DNA from: an uncultured Prevotella sp.
GTDB taxonomy: Bacteria; Bacteroidota; Bacteroidia; Bacteroidales; Bacteroidaceae
Direction: 5' to 3'
NCBI GenBank assembly: GCA_937895845.1
Contig: CALBLK010000080.1
Coordinates: 1-19,912, forward strand
DNA: 19,912 nt
The notes below the pieces were generated by a model. It did no database searches, was not told the origin of the DNA, and worked only from the letters and a program-made list of their open reading frames with translations. The position numbers and the translations under genes are program-made. Positions 7,632 through 14,980 of the stretch are shown in pieces; the first letter of the stretch is position 1; every line of letters starts with the position of its first letter.

Positions 7632-9653
7632 ATGAAGAAGCTCCTATTTTTAATTGTCCTTTTCGTTGCCCTTGCAACAGCAGCGACCGCTCAAATGGCT
7701 GAGCCTGTGCATTTCACCACCGCAATGAAAGCCACGCATGGAGATGAGGCAGAGATTATTTTCTCGGCTAAAATTGACCGTGGGTGGCATCTCTACTCAA
7801 CCGACTTGGGGAATAACGGACCCATATCAGCTTCCTTTCATGTCAACAGGATGGACGGCATCAAAACCGTTGGCAAGCTGATCCCGAGAGGCAAGGTGGT
7901 TACACAATATGACGAAATGTTTGGCATGAAACTGCGTTTTTTTGAGAACCAGGGTACATTCGTTCAGAAAATCAGATTCACCAAGCCAACTTATGCAATA
8001 GACTGTTATTTGGAATACGGTGCCTGCAACAACGAGAACTGCCTTCCGCCAACGCAAGTAAGCTTTGTAAAGAGGGGAACCGTGAAACTGTCACAGGCTG
8101 CCAAGGCTGGCGAGAGTAATGAGAAACAGACAGACAGCGAACCTGCAACTGCTGCCCTACCTGCCGCAACCGATTCGGCTGCCGGCACGACAAAAGCCGG
8201 CTTGGCAGCGGTGGATGCCGCAGACAGCAAGGCCCTGTGGAAACCTGTGGTCAGGGAACTGAGGGCTTTTGACAACAAGCGCCAGGGGAACAGCTCGCTT
8301 TTCTACATCTTTGCAGCCGGTCTGGCCGGTGGCTTCCTGGCCTTGCTCACACCGTGCGTGTGGCCCATCATCCCCATGACAGTGAGCTTTTTCCTGAAAC
8401 GTAACAAAGAACGTTCAAAAGCCATCAAGGAAGCCATGGCATATGGCATCTCCATCGTGGTCATCTATGTGCTGTTGGGATTAGTTGTCACGATGCTCTT
8501 CGGTGCCAGCGCTCTCAATGCCCTGTCCACCAACGCGCTGTTCAACATTTTCTTCTGTCTGCTGCTGGTTGTGTTCGCCGCCTCGTTTTTTGGCGCTTTC
8601 GAGTTGACCCTGCCCTCCTCGTGGAGCAATAAAATCGACCAAAAATCCGAGAATACCAGTGGGATGCTGAGCATATTCCTCATGGCATTCACGCTCACGC
8701 TGGTCTCTTTCTCCTGCACGGGTCCCATCATCGGCTTTCTGCTTGTTGCGGTGAGCACGCAGGGCAGCGTGCTCGCCCCCACCGTCGGCATGTTGGGATT
8801 TGCCATCGCACTGGCCATTCCGTTCTCCCTTTTCGCCATGTTTCCCAGTCTGCTGAAATCAGTGCCAAAATCCGGGGGGTGGATGAACGTCATCAAGGTG
8901 GTACTGGGATTCATCGAACTGGCTTTTGCCTTGAAATTCCTTTCAGTTGCCGACTTGGCCTATGGGTGGCACATCCTTGACCGAGAGGTCTTTATCTCGT
9001 TGTGGATTGTCATCTTCGGCCTGTTAGGCTCCTATCTGTTAGGCTGGCTGAAGTTTCCGCATGACGACCCAGACCACAGCACCAACGTACCACAGTTCTT
9101 CGTCGGAATAATTTCACTGGCTTTTGCCGTCTATATGGTTCCTGGCCTGTGGGGCGCACCGCTGAAAGCCATCAGTGCCTTTGCCCCACCCATGAACACA
9201 CAGGACTTCAACTTACAAAAATCGGCTGTAGAGCCACAGTTTACCGACTATGATGAGGGTATGGCGGCGGCCGCGCGCCAGGGCAAGCCTGTAATGGTCG
9301 ACTTCACCGGGTTTGGCTGTGTGAACTGCCGGAAGATGGAGGCAGCCGTGTGGACTGATGCCGAGGTTGCCGGCATTCTGAACAATGACTATGTGCTGAT
9401 TTCGCTGTATGTAGACGACAAGACCCCGCTCAAAGAGCCTGTCTTGGTGACCGAGAATGGCCAGCAGCGTACGCTACGCACGGTGGGTGACAAATGGAGC
9501 TATCTGCAACGCACCAAGGTTGGCGCCAACACCCAGCCTTTTTATGTACTGCTTGACAACAAAGGCATGCCGCTCAATGGAAGCCGCTCATACGACGAGG
9601 ACATCGCACAGTTTGTAGACTTCCTGAAAATGGGTTTGAAAAATTACAAATAG
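7632..9653 (+). CDS. dsbD: Thiol:disulfide interchange protein DsbD (DipZ-type)
   Basis: A 673-residue inner-membrane electron carrier that passes reducing power from cytoplasmic thioredoxin to periplasmic proteins such as disulfide isomerases, TlpA-like proteins or cytochrome c maturation factors (family knowledge). It has a signal peptide (MKKLLFLIVLFVALATAATAQ) and an N-terminal DsbD-alpha-type domain whose redox pair is CNNENC followed by LPP at residues 132-137. After a Thr/Ala-rich linker (about 155-205) comes a multi-helix core with Cys 242 (TPCVWPIIP) and Cys 362 (SCTGPIIG), then a thioredoxin-like domain with CVNC at 563-566. All three cysteine pairs are intact. The start at 7632 follows A/G-rich GAAGAAGAAAGAAAAG and gives a signal peptide directly; the longer frame from 7455 would begin before the promoter. 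The gene is alone and ends at the shared hairpin at 9718-9750. Confidence 0.95.
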   Translation: MKKLLFLIVLFVALATAATAQMAEPVHFTTAMKATHGDEAEIIFSAKIDRGWHLYSTDLGNNGPISASFHVNRMDGIKTVGKLIPRGKVVTQYDEMFGMKLRFFENQGTFVQKIRFTKPTYAIDCYLEYGACNNENCLPPTQVSFVKRGTVKLSQAAKAGESNEKQTDSEPATAALPAATDSAAGTTKAGLAAVDAADSKALWKPVVRELRAFDNKRQGNSSLFYIFAAGLAGGFLALLTPCVWPIIPMTVSFFLKRNKERSKAIKEAMAYGISIVVIYVLLGLVVTMLFGASALNALSTNALFNIFFCLLLVVFAASFFGAFELTLPSSWSNKIDQKSENTSGMLSIFLMAFTLTLVSFSCTGPIIGFLLVAVSTQGSVLAPTVGMLGFAIALAIPFSLFAMFPSLLKSVPKSGGWMNVIKVVLGFIELAFALKFLSVADLAYGWHILDREVFISLWIVIFGLLGSYLLGWLKFPHDDPDHSTNVPQFFVGIISLAFAVYMVPGLWGAPLKAISAFAPPMNTQDFNLQKSAVEPQFTDYDEGMAAAARQGKPVMVDFTGFGCVNCRKMEAAVWTDAEVAGILNNDYVLISLYVDDKTPLKEPVLVTENGQQRTLRTVGDKWSYLQRTKVGANTQPFYVLLDNKGMPLNGSRSYDEDIAQFVDFLKMGLKNYK

Positions 9654-9687
9654 TGGCGTAGTCTGTTTTCAACTTAGCCTTAGAAAA

Positions 9688-9711
9688 CAAATGCCCAGGG
9701 CTTTGCATTTG
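9688..9711. other. Small hairpin downstream of dsbD
   Basis: CAAATGC (9688-9694) pairs with GCATTTG (9705-9711). It is a weak stem between dsbD and the strong terminator hairpin and has no T run of its own. Confidence 0.3.
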
Positions 9712-9717
9712 AAGAAA

Positions 9718-9750
9718 CCGGGCAGTCTCTTGTTTCAAGAGACTGCCCGG
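9718..9750. terminator. Bidirectional terminator between convergent genes
   Basis: CCGGGCAGTCTCTTG (9718-9732), loop TTT, and CAAGAGACTGCCCGG (9736-9750) form a perfect 15-bp stem. On the minus strand it is followed by TTTCTTC; on the plus strand the tail CCTGTTTATG is weaker. It sits between the ends of dsbD (9653) and the minus-strand lyase fusion (9789). Confidence 0.85.
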
Positions 9751-9788
9751 CCTGTTTATGCTTTCGCTCCGACGAGCGCGCATCTGCG

Positions 9789-12700
9789 CTACTCGCCGGC
9801 CACCACTTTCTTGCCGTTCACCACATAGACACCGGCGGGCAGACCGTCGAGCGCCCTGTCGGCAGCCACGCCGCTGCGCAACAGCTGTCCGCCAGTCGAA
9901 TAGACGTTCACCTCTCCCTGCTCTGCAAGGATATGGCCAATGCCCGTGGTCACCTCGCGCACGCGGAGCACGCCGGAGGTGAGCAGCGCACTGTCGTCCC
10001 ACTCGATGGTACGGTCCGGGCTGGCTGTCTTCAGAATATAGGAGCCGGTCTGGCTGCCTGTGCCGGTGAAGATTTGCAGTTCGTCACCGGCCTTGAGCGT
10101 CACCTCGCCGGGAACGCTGACAAGGATGGTGTCACCCGAGTGGGTGATGTTGCCATTGATGCGATACTTGCTGTTGTTCACCGTCGAAGAGCCCGCGAGC
10201 TGCACCATCAGCGTGCTGCCAGCCGCGAGGGTCAGCTTGCCGGTGGCCTTGAGCGTTCCGGGCACGCCGGCGGCACCGGCCGACAGCACGCCTCCCTTGT
10301 TCACCAGCACCGAGGCTGCACAGCCCATGCCCGACAGCATGCCGCCGCTGTTCACGGTAACCAGTCCTGTGGTGAGGGGCGTCGGGTTGCTGCCACCGCC
10401 GATGTTCGACAGGCGCAGCTCGCCGCCATCCACCTTGATGGCCGATGTTGAACCCGCTGTGCGGAGTGTGAGCACACCCTGCCCCACCTTGGTGACAGTA
10501 GCCGCCTTGAGCAGTCCGCTGTAAGTCGTTGACACTCCGTTGTGCCCCACGGTATAGGTGTCAACGCCGTTGCCCAGTGTGCAGTCTGTTGCCTTCGTAC
10601 TGAGTGCGCCCACCTTGGTCGTTATGGCCCGGGTGCCACCGCTGTTGGAGGCATAGTGGCCCACCACACTGCCTTCGGCAAGCTCGAGCGTGGCCTTCGA
10701 CAGGTCGGTCACGTTGTCCATCAGCCGGAAGTTGGCGCCCTCGGCCACCAGCGTGCCGGTGAAATTGCCAAACGAGGCGCCGATGTCATTGCGCACGCCG
10801 TCCGACACGATGGTGAGCCGTCCGCCACCGCTCACACTGCCGTTAATGGCCCCGCGCGTGGTGCCGCGGATGGTGCCCTCGGAGCCTTCGGGCACGCTGA
10901 CCGCCTGGTTGAGCACGGGGCGGCGCGACGAGTCATTCATCTTGATGAGCAGCACCTCGCCGCCGTCAAGCACGAGGGGCGAGCCGGCACGGCCGAACGT
11001 GGCGTTCCACGCGCCCTGCGACACCACGCCCTGGCGCACAATCATGCCCCCGAAGGGGTTGGTGCCGCCATGGTTGAAGTTGAGCTGTCCGGGGCCGCTC
11101 TTCACCAGGATGCCGTCGCCCCTGACCTGTCCCTTGAGCGAGAGCGAGCTGCTGGCATTGGCCACCGCAATGGCCGAGGTGTCGCTGAGGCTCACCACGC
11201 GGTCGGTGGCCACGTTGTCGGCCACCACCTTGAGTGTGCCGCCCTGTAGCAGCAAGCCGCCGGGGGCCGCCGGCGCAGCGCCCAGACAGCTGGCCTTGCC
11301 GCCATCGTCCAAGCCGGTCACCGTGAGCGTGCCCGCATTGACGGTGGTGGCGCCGGTATAGTCGCTGGCCGGCAGTTCGAGCACCACCTCGCCCTGTCCG
11401 TTCTTCACCAGCGGACCGCTGCCGCTGAATCCGCCCTTGCCGGAAAAGGTGTAGGTGCCCTGGTTCACATCAAAGGTGATGCCGGCTGTCTGCACCATCT
11501 CGTTGACCGTGATGTCGCGCTGCGCCGCACCGTCGCCGAACACCACCTTGTCGCCGGCGACAAAGGGCGTGGGCTGTCCGTCAAGCGCAAAGTTAGACTG
11601 CTTGTAGTCCCACACCGCATTCTGGCTGCCTGTCCACACCACGTTCTCGGCCGCGGCGCGGCTCCCGTGCACGCGCAGCACCAGCCGGTGGCCCTCGGCC
11701 ACCAGGTCATAGTTGAGTCCGTCCAGTCCGCGCGTGGCAATCTGCGACACGTCGGCTGTGAGCTTTCCGTCACACTCGGCCAGCACATAGTCGCCCTCGG
11801 CCAGGCTGTCTGCCTTGACCGTAAACGTGTTGCTCCCCTTCAGGGTCAGGTCGCCTTTCACCACAAGCCGTCCGCAGTGTCCGCCGGCTGCGCTCACCTC
11901 GACAAACACGCTGCCGGGCAGGGTGAGCGACCGCTCCGACACGATGCGGCCCTCGGTGCCAGGCACCAGCAGCCGGCAGCCCTCGTAGTTGAGCGCACCC
12001 TCAAAGACAATGGTGTCGCCCAGCGTCACAGTGCCGGAGAGCGTGCCCCTGGCGCCCAGCGTCACGGGGCCGGCCATGCGTCCGTTCACGCAGAGGGTGC
12101 CCTCGCTCACGGTGGTCATGCCCGTATGGGCCAGGCTGGTGTTAAAGGTGGCCGTGCCTTGCATGGACTTCCACATCTCCATACTGCCGGCCAGCGTGCC
12201 CGTGCCGCCAAAGGTATAGTCGTGGCCGCGCGGTGCCATCAGCCACACGGTGCCGGGCCTCAGCTCGCCCTCAAGGGCGATGGGCTGCGCGTTGCTGCCG
12301 CTGATGTCAAACATCACCGTCTGTCCGTCGGCATAGCTGGTTCCTGTCTTCTGTTCGAAGTCGGTAAAGCCGCCCTGTCCGGCAGCCCACGCCGCGCCTT
12401 CGTGCCAGCGCAGCTGTGCGGTCATTACGGGTGGCAGGGGCGGCTGCGGCATGTCGCCGCCCAGGTAGAAGCTGGTGCAGGGTGACTGGTAGTAGCCGCG
12501 GCCGGTGCAGTCGAGCCGGTAGTGGGGGTCTTCCTGCAAGGTGTACATGGCATAGGGCGTGGACAGGTGCGTGGAGTAGCCCACGAGGCCGGTGCTGCTG
12601 TTCTCGTTCTGCTTCATCAGCACTATCTCCTCGCGCCAGTCGCCGGTGATGTCGCCCACGAAGGCCGGACGGTTGGCCCAGCCCGAGTGCACGGCCCAGT

Positions 12701-14387
12701 CGCTCTCGCGCGAGAACTGCACCAGCCGGGTGCCGTCATATTTCTGCACCATCACGTTGGAACTGTAGCCGCTTCCCCCCGGTGTTCCTATAAGCTCGCG
12801 CTGCAGGTCACCGTCCCACCAGATGGCCTCCTGGGGATAGGTGGTGGCGCCCTCCTTGATGACATTGCCCTTGCAGTCATAGAGATTGGGCAGGGTCGAG
12901 AAGATTTCGCAGCCCTTCACATCCGGGTCAACATCCATGCAGCGTCCGCGGCCCACGTCGAAGATTGTGGGCAGGTACCACTCCTTGATGTGCTCGCCGG
13001 TGGCCGCGTCGTAGAGCACCTGTCCCAGCAGGTCAGACTGCTGGATGGCGAACACCTCCATGCCGGGGCGGTCGGGGTCGATGTCGGTCACGTCGAAGCG
13101 GTCACCGTGGCCGATGCCGGCACTGTAAACCATGCCCTTGGTGGGGTTCACGCCGAAACCGCCCTCGAGCACCTCGTCAATGCCGTCGCCGTCGGTGTCG
13201 GCCACGCGCAGCTGGTGGAACTCTGCCGCATTGGGACGCTTGTCGTTGCGGCTCCACGAATAGCTGTGGTGCCAGTTCGAAGCCTTGCCCCCGGTCCAGT
13301 CATAGCTCCACGCGAACATATAATAGTGGTGCGTCCTGTCGGTGGTGCGGTTGCAAGCCTCGACACCCAGCGAGGGATGGATGCCGTCAAAGTAGGCGAT
13401 GACAAACTTTGACGACAGGAAAGCGTACTCCCTTCCGCCGTCATCCGACATATAGTCGGCCCTGTTGTCACGGCTGTACCGGTCATCCCCGTCGGTCAGC
13501 TCGCTGTACTTCAGTTCGGAGCAGTCAAGCTCCGCGCCAGTCCGTCCGTCAACCACCGACACGTAATAGGGCGCGTTCCTGGTGGCGCTTTTCCGGTAGT
13601 CCACGATGCCGTCGCCGTCGGTGTCGGCCGTCTCGCTGCCGTTGGCATAGCGTCCCCAGGTGTTTTCGGCCGCATTCCAGAAGCGGGTGCCGTCGCTGCT
13701 CTTGACAATCACCTCGCACTTGCCGTCGCAGTTGATGTCGTAAACGGTCACCATGTCGCTCTGCCCGGAACAGATGTTGATGTTGGGCCCGATGTCAACG
13801 GTCCACAGGCAGGTGCCGTCGAGCAGGTAGGCCTGCAGCTTGTGGGTGCCGTCACCGCTGCCGGCATAGAGGCGGTCTGCCAGGATGGCATCCACCTTTC
13901 CGTCGCCGTCAAGGTCCATGGGCCAGGCAAACTTGCAGCGGTAGTCGTTGGGATTGAGCAGCTTGGTCTCGAAGTTGAAGTCGAAGAACAGGTTGTTCCA
14001 CGCCTTCTGCGTGAACAGGAATGGCAGCGAGCGTTCGCTCTCCTTGCCGTTGCTCACGGTGGTCACGGCCAGTTCGGTGCCGTAGGGCAGTGCCGCGAGC
14101 GTGGTCTGGTAGTTGGTGACGGCGAGTGGCGTGGCGTTCACCTTGGCGAACTCGCCTCCGCCTGACGTGCGCCTGTACAGGTTGTAGGTGGTTCCAGCCG
14201 GGTCCTGGGCCAGCTTTCGCCAGCTCACGCCCACGGTGTTGCCATTCGCCACGGCCACCACCGACCGTTCCAGGGGCTGTTGCAAACGCTGCGCTCCGGC
14301 CTGTGCCACCCACGGCGCAGCCACGAGCAGGGCCAGGGCCCTCAGCGCGACAGACTTTCTCAGTGTTTTTTTCGATTGTCTTAGCAT
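9789..14387 (-). CDS. PL11-like lyase fused to autotransporter-type beta-strand repeats and a C-terminal sorting tail
   Basis: A 1532-residue secreted protein. The signal peptide covers residues 1-32 (basic start, hydrophobic core, AQAGAQ). Residues about 33-640 are a PL11-like rhamnogalacturonan lyase propeller with Ca-binding-like loops (MDLDGDGKVD, VADTDGDGIDE), GIGHGDRFDV and VGDITGDWREEI. Where the lyase at 3148-5226 has NNGTK this one has HSGWANR, and the KWEPSNAHDN segment is replaced by ADRLYAGSGDG, so the binding cleft is changed. Residues about 660-1470 are a Gly/Thr/Val-rich beta-helix of the kind called autotransporter-associated beta-strand repeats, e.g. VKNGQGEVVLEL near 992, VKSGPGQLNF near 1090 and TKVGQGVLTLRT near 1297. 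There is no outer-membrane barrel. The last 55 residues (VNVYSTGGQLL...LPAGVYVVNGKKV) resemble Bacteroidota C-terminal sorting domains, so export by type IX secretion is likely. It has its own promoter at 14465-14495. Confidence 0.9.
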   Translation of the reverse strand: MLRQSKKTLRKSVALRALALLVAAPWVAQAGAQRLQQPLERSVVAVANGNTVGVSWRKLAQDPAGTTYNLYRRTSGGGEFAKVNATPLAVTNYQTTLAALPYGTELAVTTVSNGKESERSLPFLFTQKAWNNLFFDFNFETKLLNPNDYRCKFAWPMDLDGDGKVDAILADRLYAGSGDGTHKLQAYLLDGTCLWTVDIGPNINICSGQSDMVTVYDINCDGKCEVIVKSSDGTRFWNAAENTWGRYANGSETADTDGDGIVDYRKSATRNAPYYVSVVDGRTGAELDCSELKYSELTDGDDRYSRDNRADYMSDDGGREYAFLSSKFVIAYFDGIHPSLGVEACNRTTDRTHHYYMFAWSYDWTGGKASNWHHSYSWSRNDKRPNAAEFHQLRVADTDGDGIDEVLEGGFGVNPTKGMVYSAGIGHGDRFDVTDIDPDRPGMEVFAIQQSDLLGQVLYDAATGEHIKEWYLPTIFDVGRGRCMDVDPDVKGCEIFSTLPNLYDCKGNVIKEGATTYPQEAIWWDGDLQRELIGTPGGSGYSSNVMVQKYDGTRLVQFSRESDWAVHSGWANRPAFVGDITGDWREEIVLMKQNENSSTGLVGYSTHLSTPYAMYTLQEDPHYRLDCTGRGYYQSPCTSFYLGGDMPQPPLPPVMTAQLRWHEGAAWAAGQGGFTDFEQKTGTSYADGQTVMFDISGSNAQPIALEGELRPGTVWLMAPRGHDYTFGGTGTLAGSMEMWKSMQGTATFNTSLAHTGMTTVSEGTLCVNGRMAGPVTLGARGTLSGTVTLGDTIVFEGALNYEGCRLLVPGTEGRIVSERSLTLPGSVFVEVSAAGGHCGRLVVKGDLTLKGSNTFTVKADSLAEGDYVLAECDGKLTADVSQIATRGLDGLNYDLVAEGHRLVLRVHGSRAAAENVVWTGSQNAVWDYKQSNFALDGQPTPFVAGDKVVFGDGAAQRDITVNEMVQTAGITFDVNQGTYTFSGKGGFSGSGPLVKNGQGEVVLELPASDYTGATTVNAGTLTVTGLDDGGKASCLGAAPAAPGGLLLQGGTLKVVADNVATDRVVSLSDTSAIAVANASSSLSLKGQVRGDGILVKSGPGQLNFNHGGTNPFGGMIVRQGVVSQGAWNATFGRAGSPLVLDGGEVLLIKMNDSSRRPVLNQAVSVPEGSEGTIRGTTRGAINGSVSGGGRLTIVSDGVRNDIGASFGNFTGTLVAEGANFRLMDNVTDLSKATLELAEGSVVGHYASNSGGTRAITTKVGALSTKATDCTLGNGVDTYTVGHNGVSTTYSGLLKAATVTKVGQGVLTLRTAGSTSAIKVDGGELRLSNIGGGSNPTPLTTGLVTVNSGGMLSGMGCAASVLVNKGGVLSAGAAGVPGTLKATGKLTLAAGSTLMVQLAGSSTVNNSKYRINGNITHSGDTILVSVPGEVTLKAGDELQIFTGTGSQTGSYILKTASPDRTIEWDDSALLTSGVLRVREVTTGIGHILAEQGEVNVYSTGGQLLRSGVAADRALDGLPAGVYVVNGKKVVAGE

Positions 14388-14417
14388 TGTTTATTTATAG
14401 TTATTTTTGACTTGACA

Positions 14418-14452
14418 GGCGGCCTTTCCGCCCGTGCCGGTACGTCCCGGCA
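14418..14452 (-). promoter_or_regulatory. Two leader hairpins of the lyase-fusion mRNA
   Basis: In the 5' leader, TGCCGG pairs with CCGGCA (14435-14440 with 14447-14452) and GGCGG with CCGCC (14418-14422 with 14428-14432). They end about 30 bases before the start codon. The stems are seen; a role in mRNA stability or regulation is only a guess. Confidence 0.4.
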
Positions 14453-14464
14453 TTTTCTCAGTTG

Positions 14465-14495
14465 CAAAGTTAGCTAAAGCGGTCTGACTTGCAAA
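14465..14495 (-). promoter_or_regulatory. Promoter of the PL11/beta-repeat gene
   Basis: On the minus strand TTTG (14495-14492), a 19-base spacer and TAACTTTG (14472-14465) match the Bacteroidota consensus. The leader would be about 70 bases. Confidence 0.8.
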
Positions 14496-14508
14496 ACATA
14501 ATTTTGCT

Positions 14509-14547
14509 TTTAAACCAGACCGGCCATCAGATTTCGTCTCCGGCTGC
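14509..14547 (+). repeat. Dispersed intergenic repeat, copy D
   Basis: TTTAAACCAGACCGGCCATC and the following AGATTTCGTCTCCGGCTGC match copy F at 31 of 39 positions counted by eye. It is paired with the inverted copy E directly downstream. Confidence 0.55.
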
Positions 14548-14550
14548 TGT

Positions 14551-14592
14551 CAATTACCGCCGTTCGCTCTAATGACCAATATGCGTTTGAAA
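14551..14592 (-). repeat. Dispersed intergenic repeat, copy E (inverted)
   Basis: On the minus strand it contains ATATTGGTCATTAGAGCGAA, then CGGCGGTAATTG. It shares GGTCATTAGA with copy F and its tail with copy C. Together with copy D it forms an imperfect dyad. Confidence 0.5.
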
Positions 14593-14787
14593 TATGGTAT
14601 CACGTGTACAAAATTACAGCATCGCCATCCAAGGGCTTGGTAGTATTGTACAAATCAGTTGTAGCAGCGTTTCCGCGCGTAAGCCGTGTACATTTTTCCA
14701 ACCAAAGTGAACAAATTTCAGCCTTTGGGCATCTTGTCTGCCGCCAGTGCTTTGCCTTGGCCCACCAGGACAAGGCACCGGCTAAAG

Positions 14788-14850
14788 TTTAACCCAAATC
14801 GGTCATTAGATTTCGTCCCGGGTTGCCGTTTGTTTCGGACAGCTTGCTGG
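14788..14850 (+). repeat. Dispersed intergenic repeat, copy F (best preserved)
   Basis: It begins TTTAACCCAAATCGGTCATT and continues AGATTTCGTCCCGGGTTGCC, GTTTGTTTCGGACAGCTTGC. It is the reference for the other copies: about 80 percent identical to copy A over 60 bases, with a 15-base exact match to copy B. No ORF or protein relationship explains the similarity. Confidence 0.6.
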
Positions 14851-14865
14851 GGCAGCAGTGCTGAA

Positions 14866-14908
14866 GCCATGCGGCCCATGCCACACATTGTGACATGGGC
14901 CGCATGGC
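14866..14908. repeat. Perfect 15-bp inverted repeat downstream of ddh
   Basis: GCCATGCGGCCCATG (14866-14880) and CATGGGCCGCATGGC (14894-14908) are perfect inverted copies around a 13-base loop. It lies 73 bases after the ddh stop on the minus strand. No T run follows on either side, so it is not a textbook terminator; it may still stop transcription or protect the 3' end of ddh mRNA. Confidence 0.7.
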
Positions 14909-14910
14909 AC

Positions 14911-14928
14911 GCGAAACGACAGTTTCGC
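14911..14928. repeat. 7-bp hairpin next to the 15-bp inverted repeat
   Basis: GCGAAAC (14911-14917), loop GACA, GTTTCGC (14922-14928). It lies between the ddh stop and the larger inverted repeat and could belong to the same 3' structure. Confidence 0.5.
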
Positions 14929-14980
14929 ACGTAGGGGGAAGTCGGGGCCGAGCCGGGGCAGGCCCAACGCCCGCTCTGGC

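Larger units (their letters stand above)
14388..14980. other. 593-base gene-free region
   Basis: It holds the leader and promoter of the minus-strand lyase fusion (14388-14495), three copies of the dispersed repeat (14509-14547, 14551-14592, 14788-14850) and two inverted repeats (14866-14928). The segment 14600-14780 shows no motif that could be named. Short open frames here have no family resemblance, start signal or plausible composition and are not called genes. Confidence 0.7.

Noticed and set aside
10542..11249. 235-codon plus-strand frame opposite the lyase fusion
   Set aside because: It is an antisense shadow of a GC-rich gene: rich in His, Ala and Gly, no domain resemblance, and the minus-strand frame is clearly coding.
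12522..13412. 296-codon plus-strand frame opposite the PL11-like domain
   Set aside because: The composition mirrors codons of the real gene (DGDG loops read backwards as repeated Val/Ala) and there is no start context or family match.
14604..14792. 62-codon frame in the intergenic region
   Set aside because: No promoter or ribosome-binding context, no recognisable sequence, and its end lies in dispersed repeat copy F.
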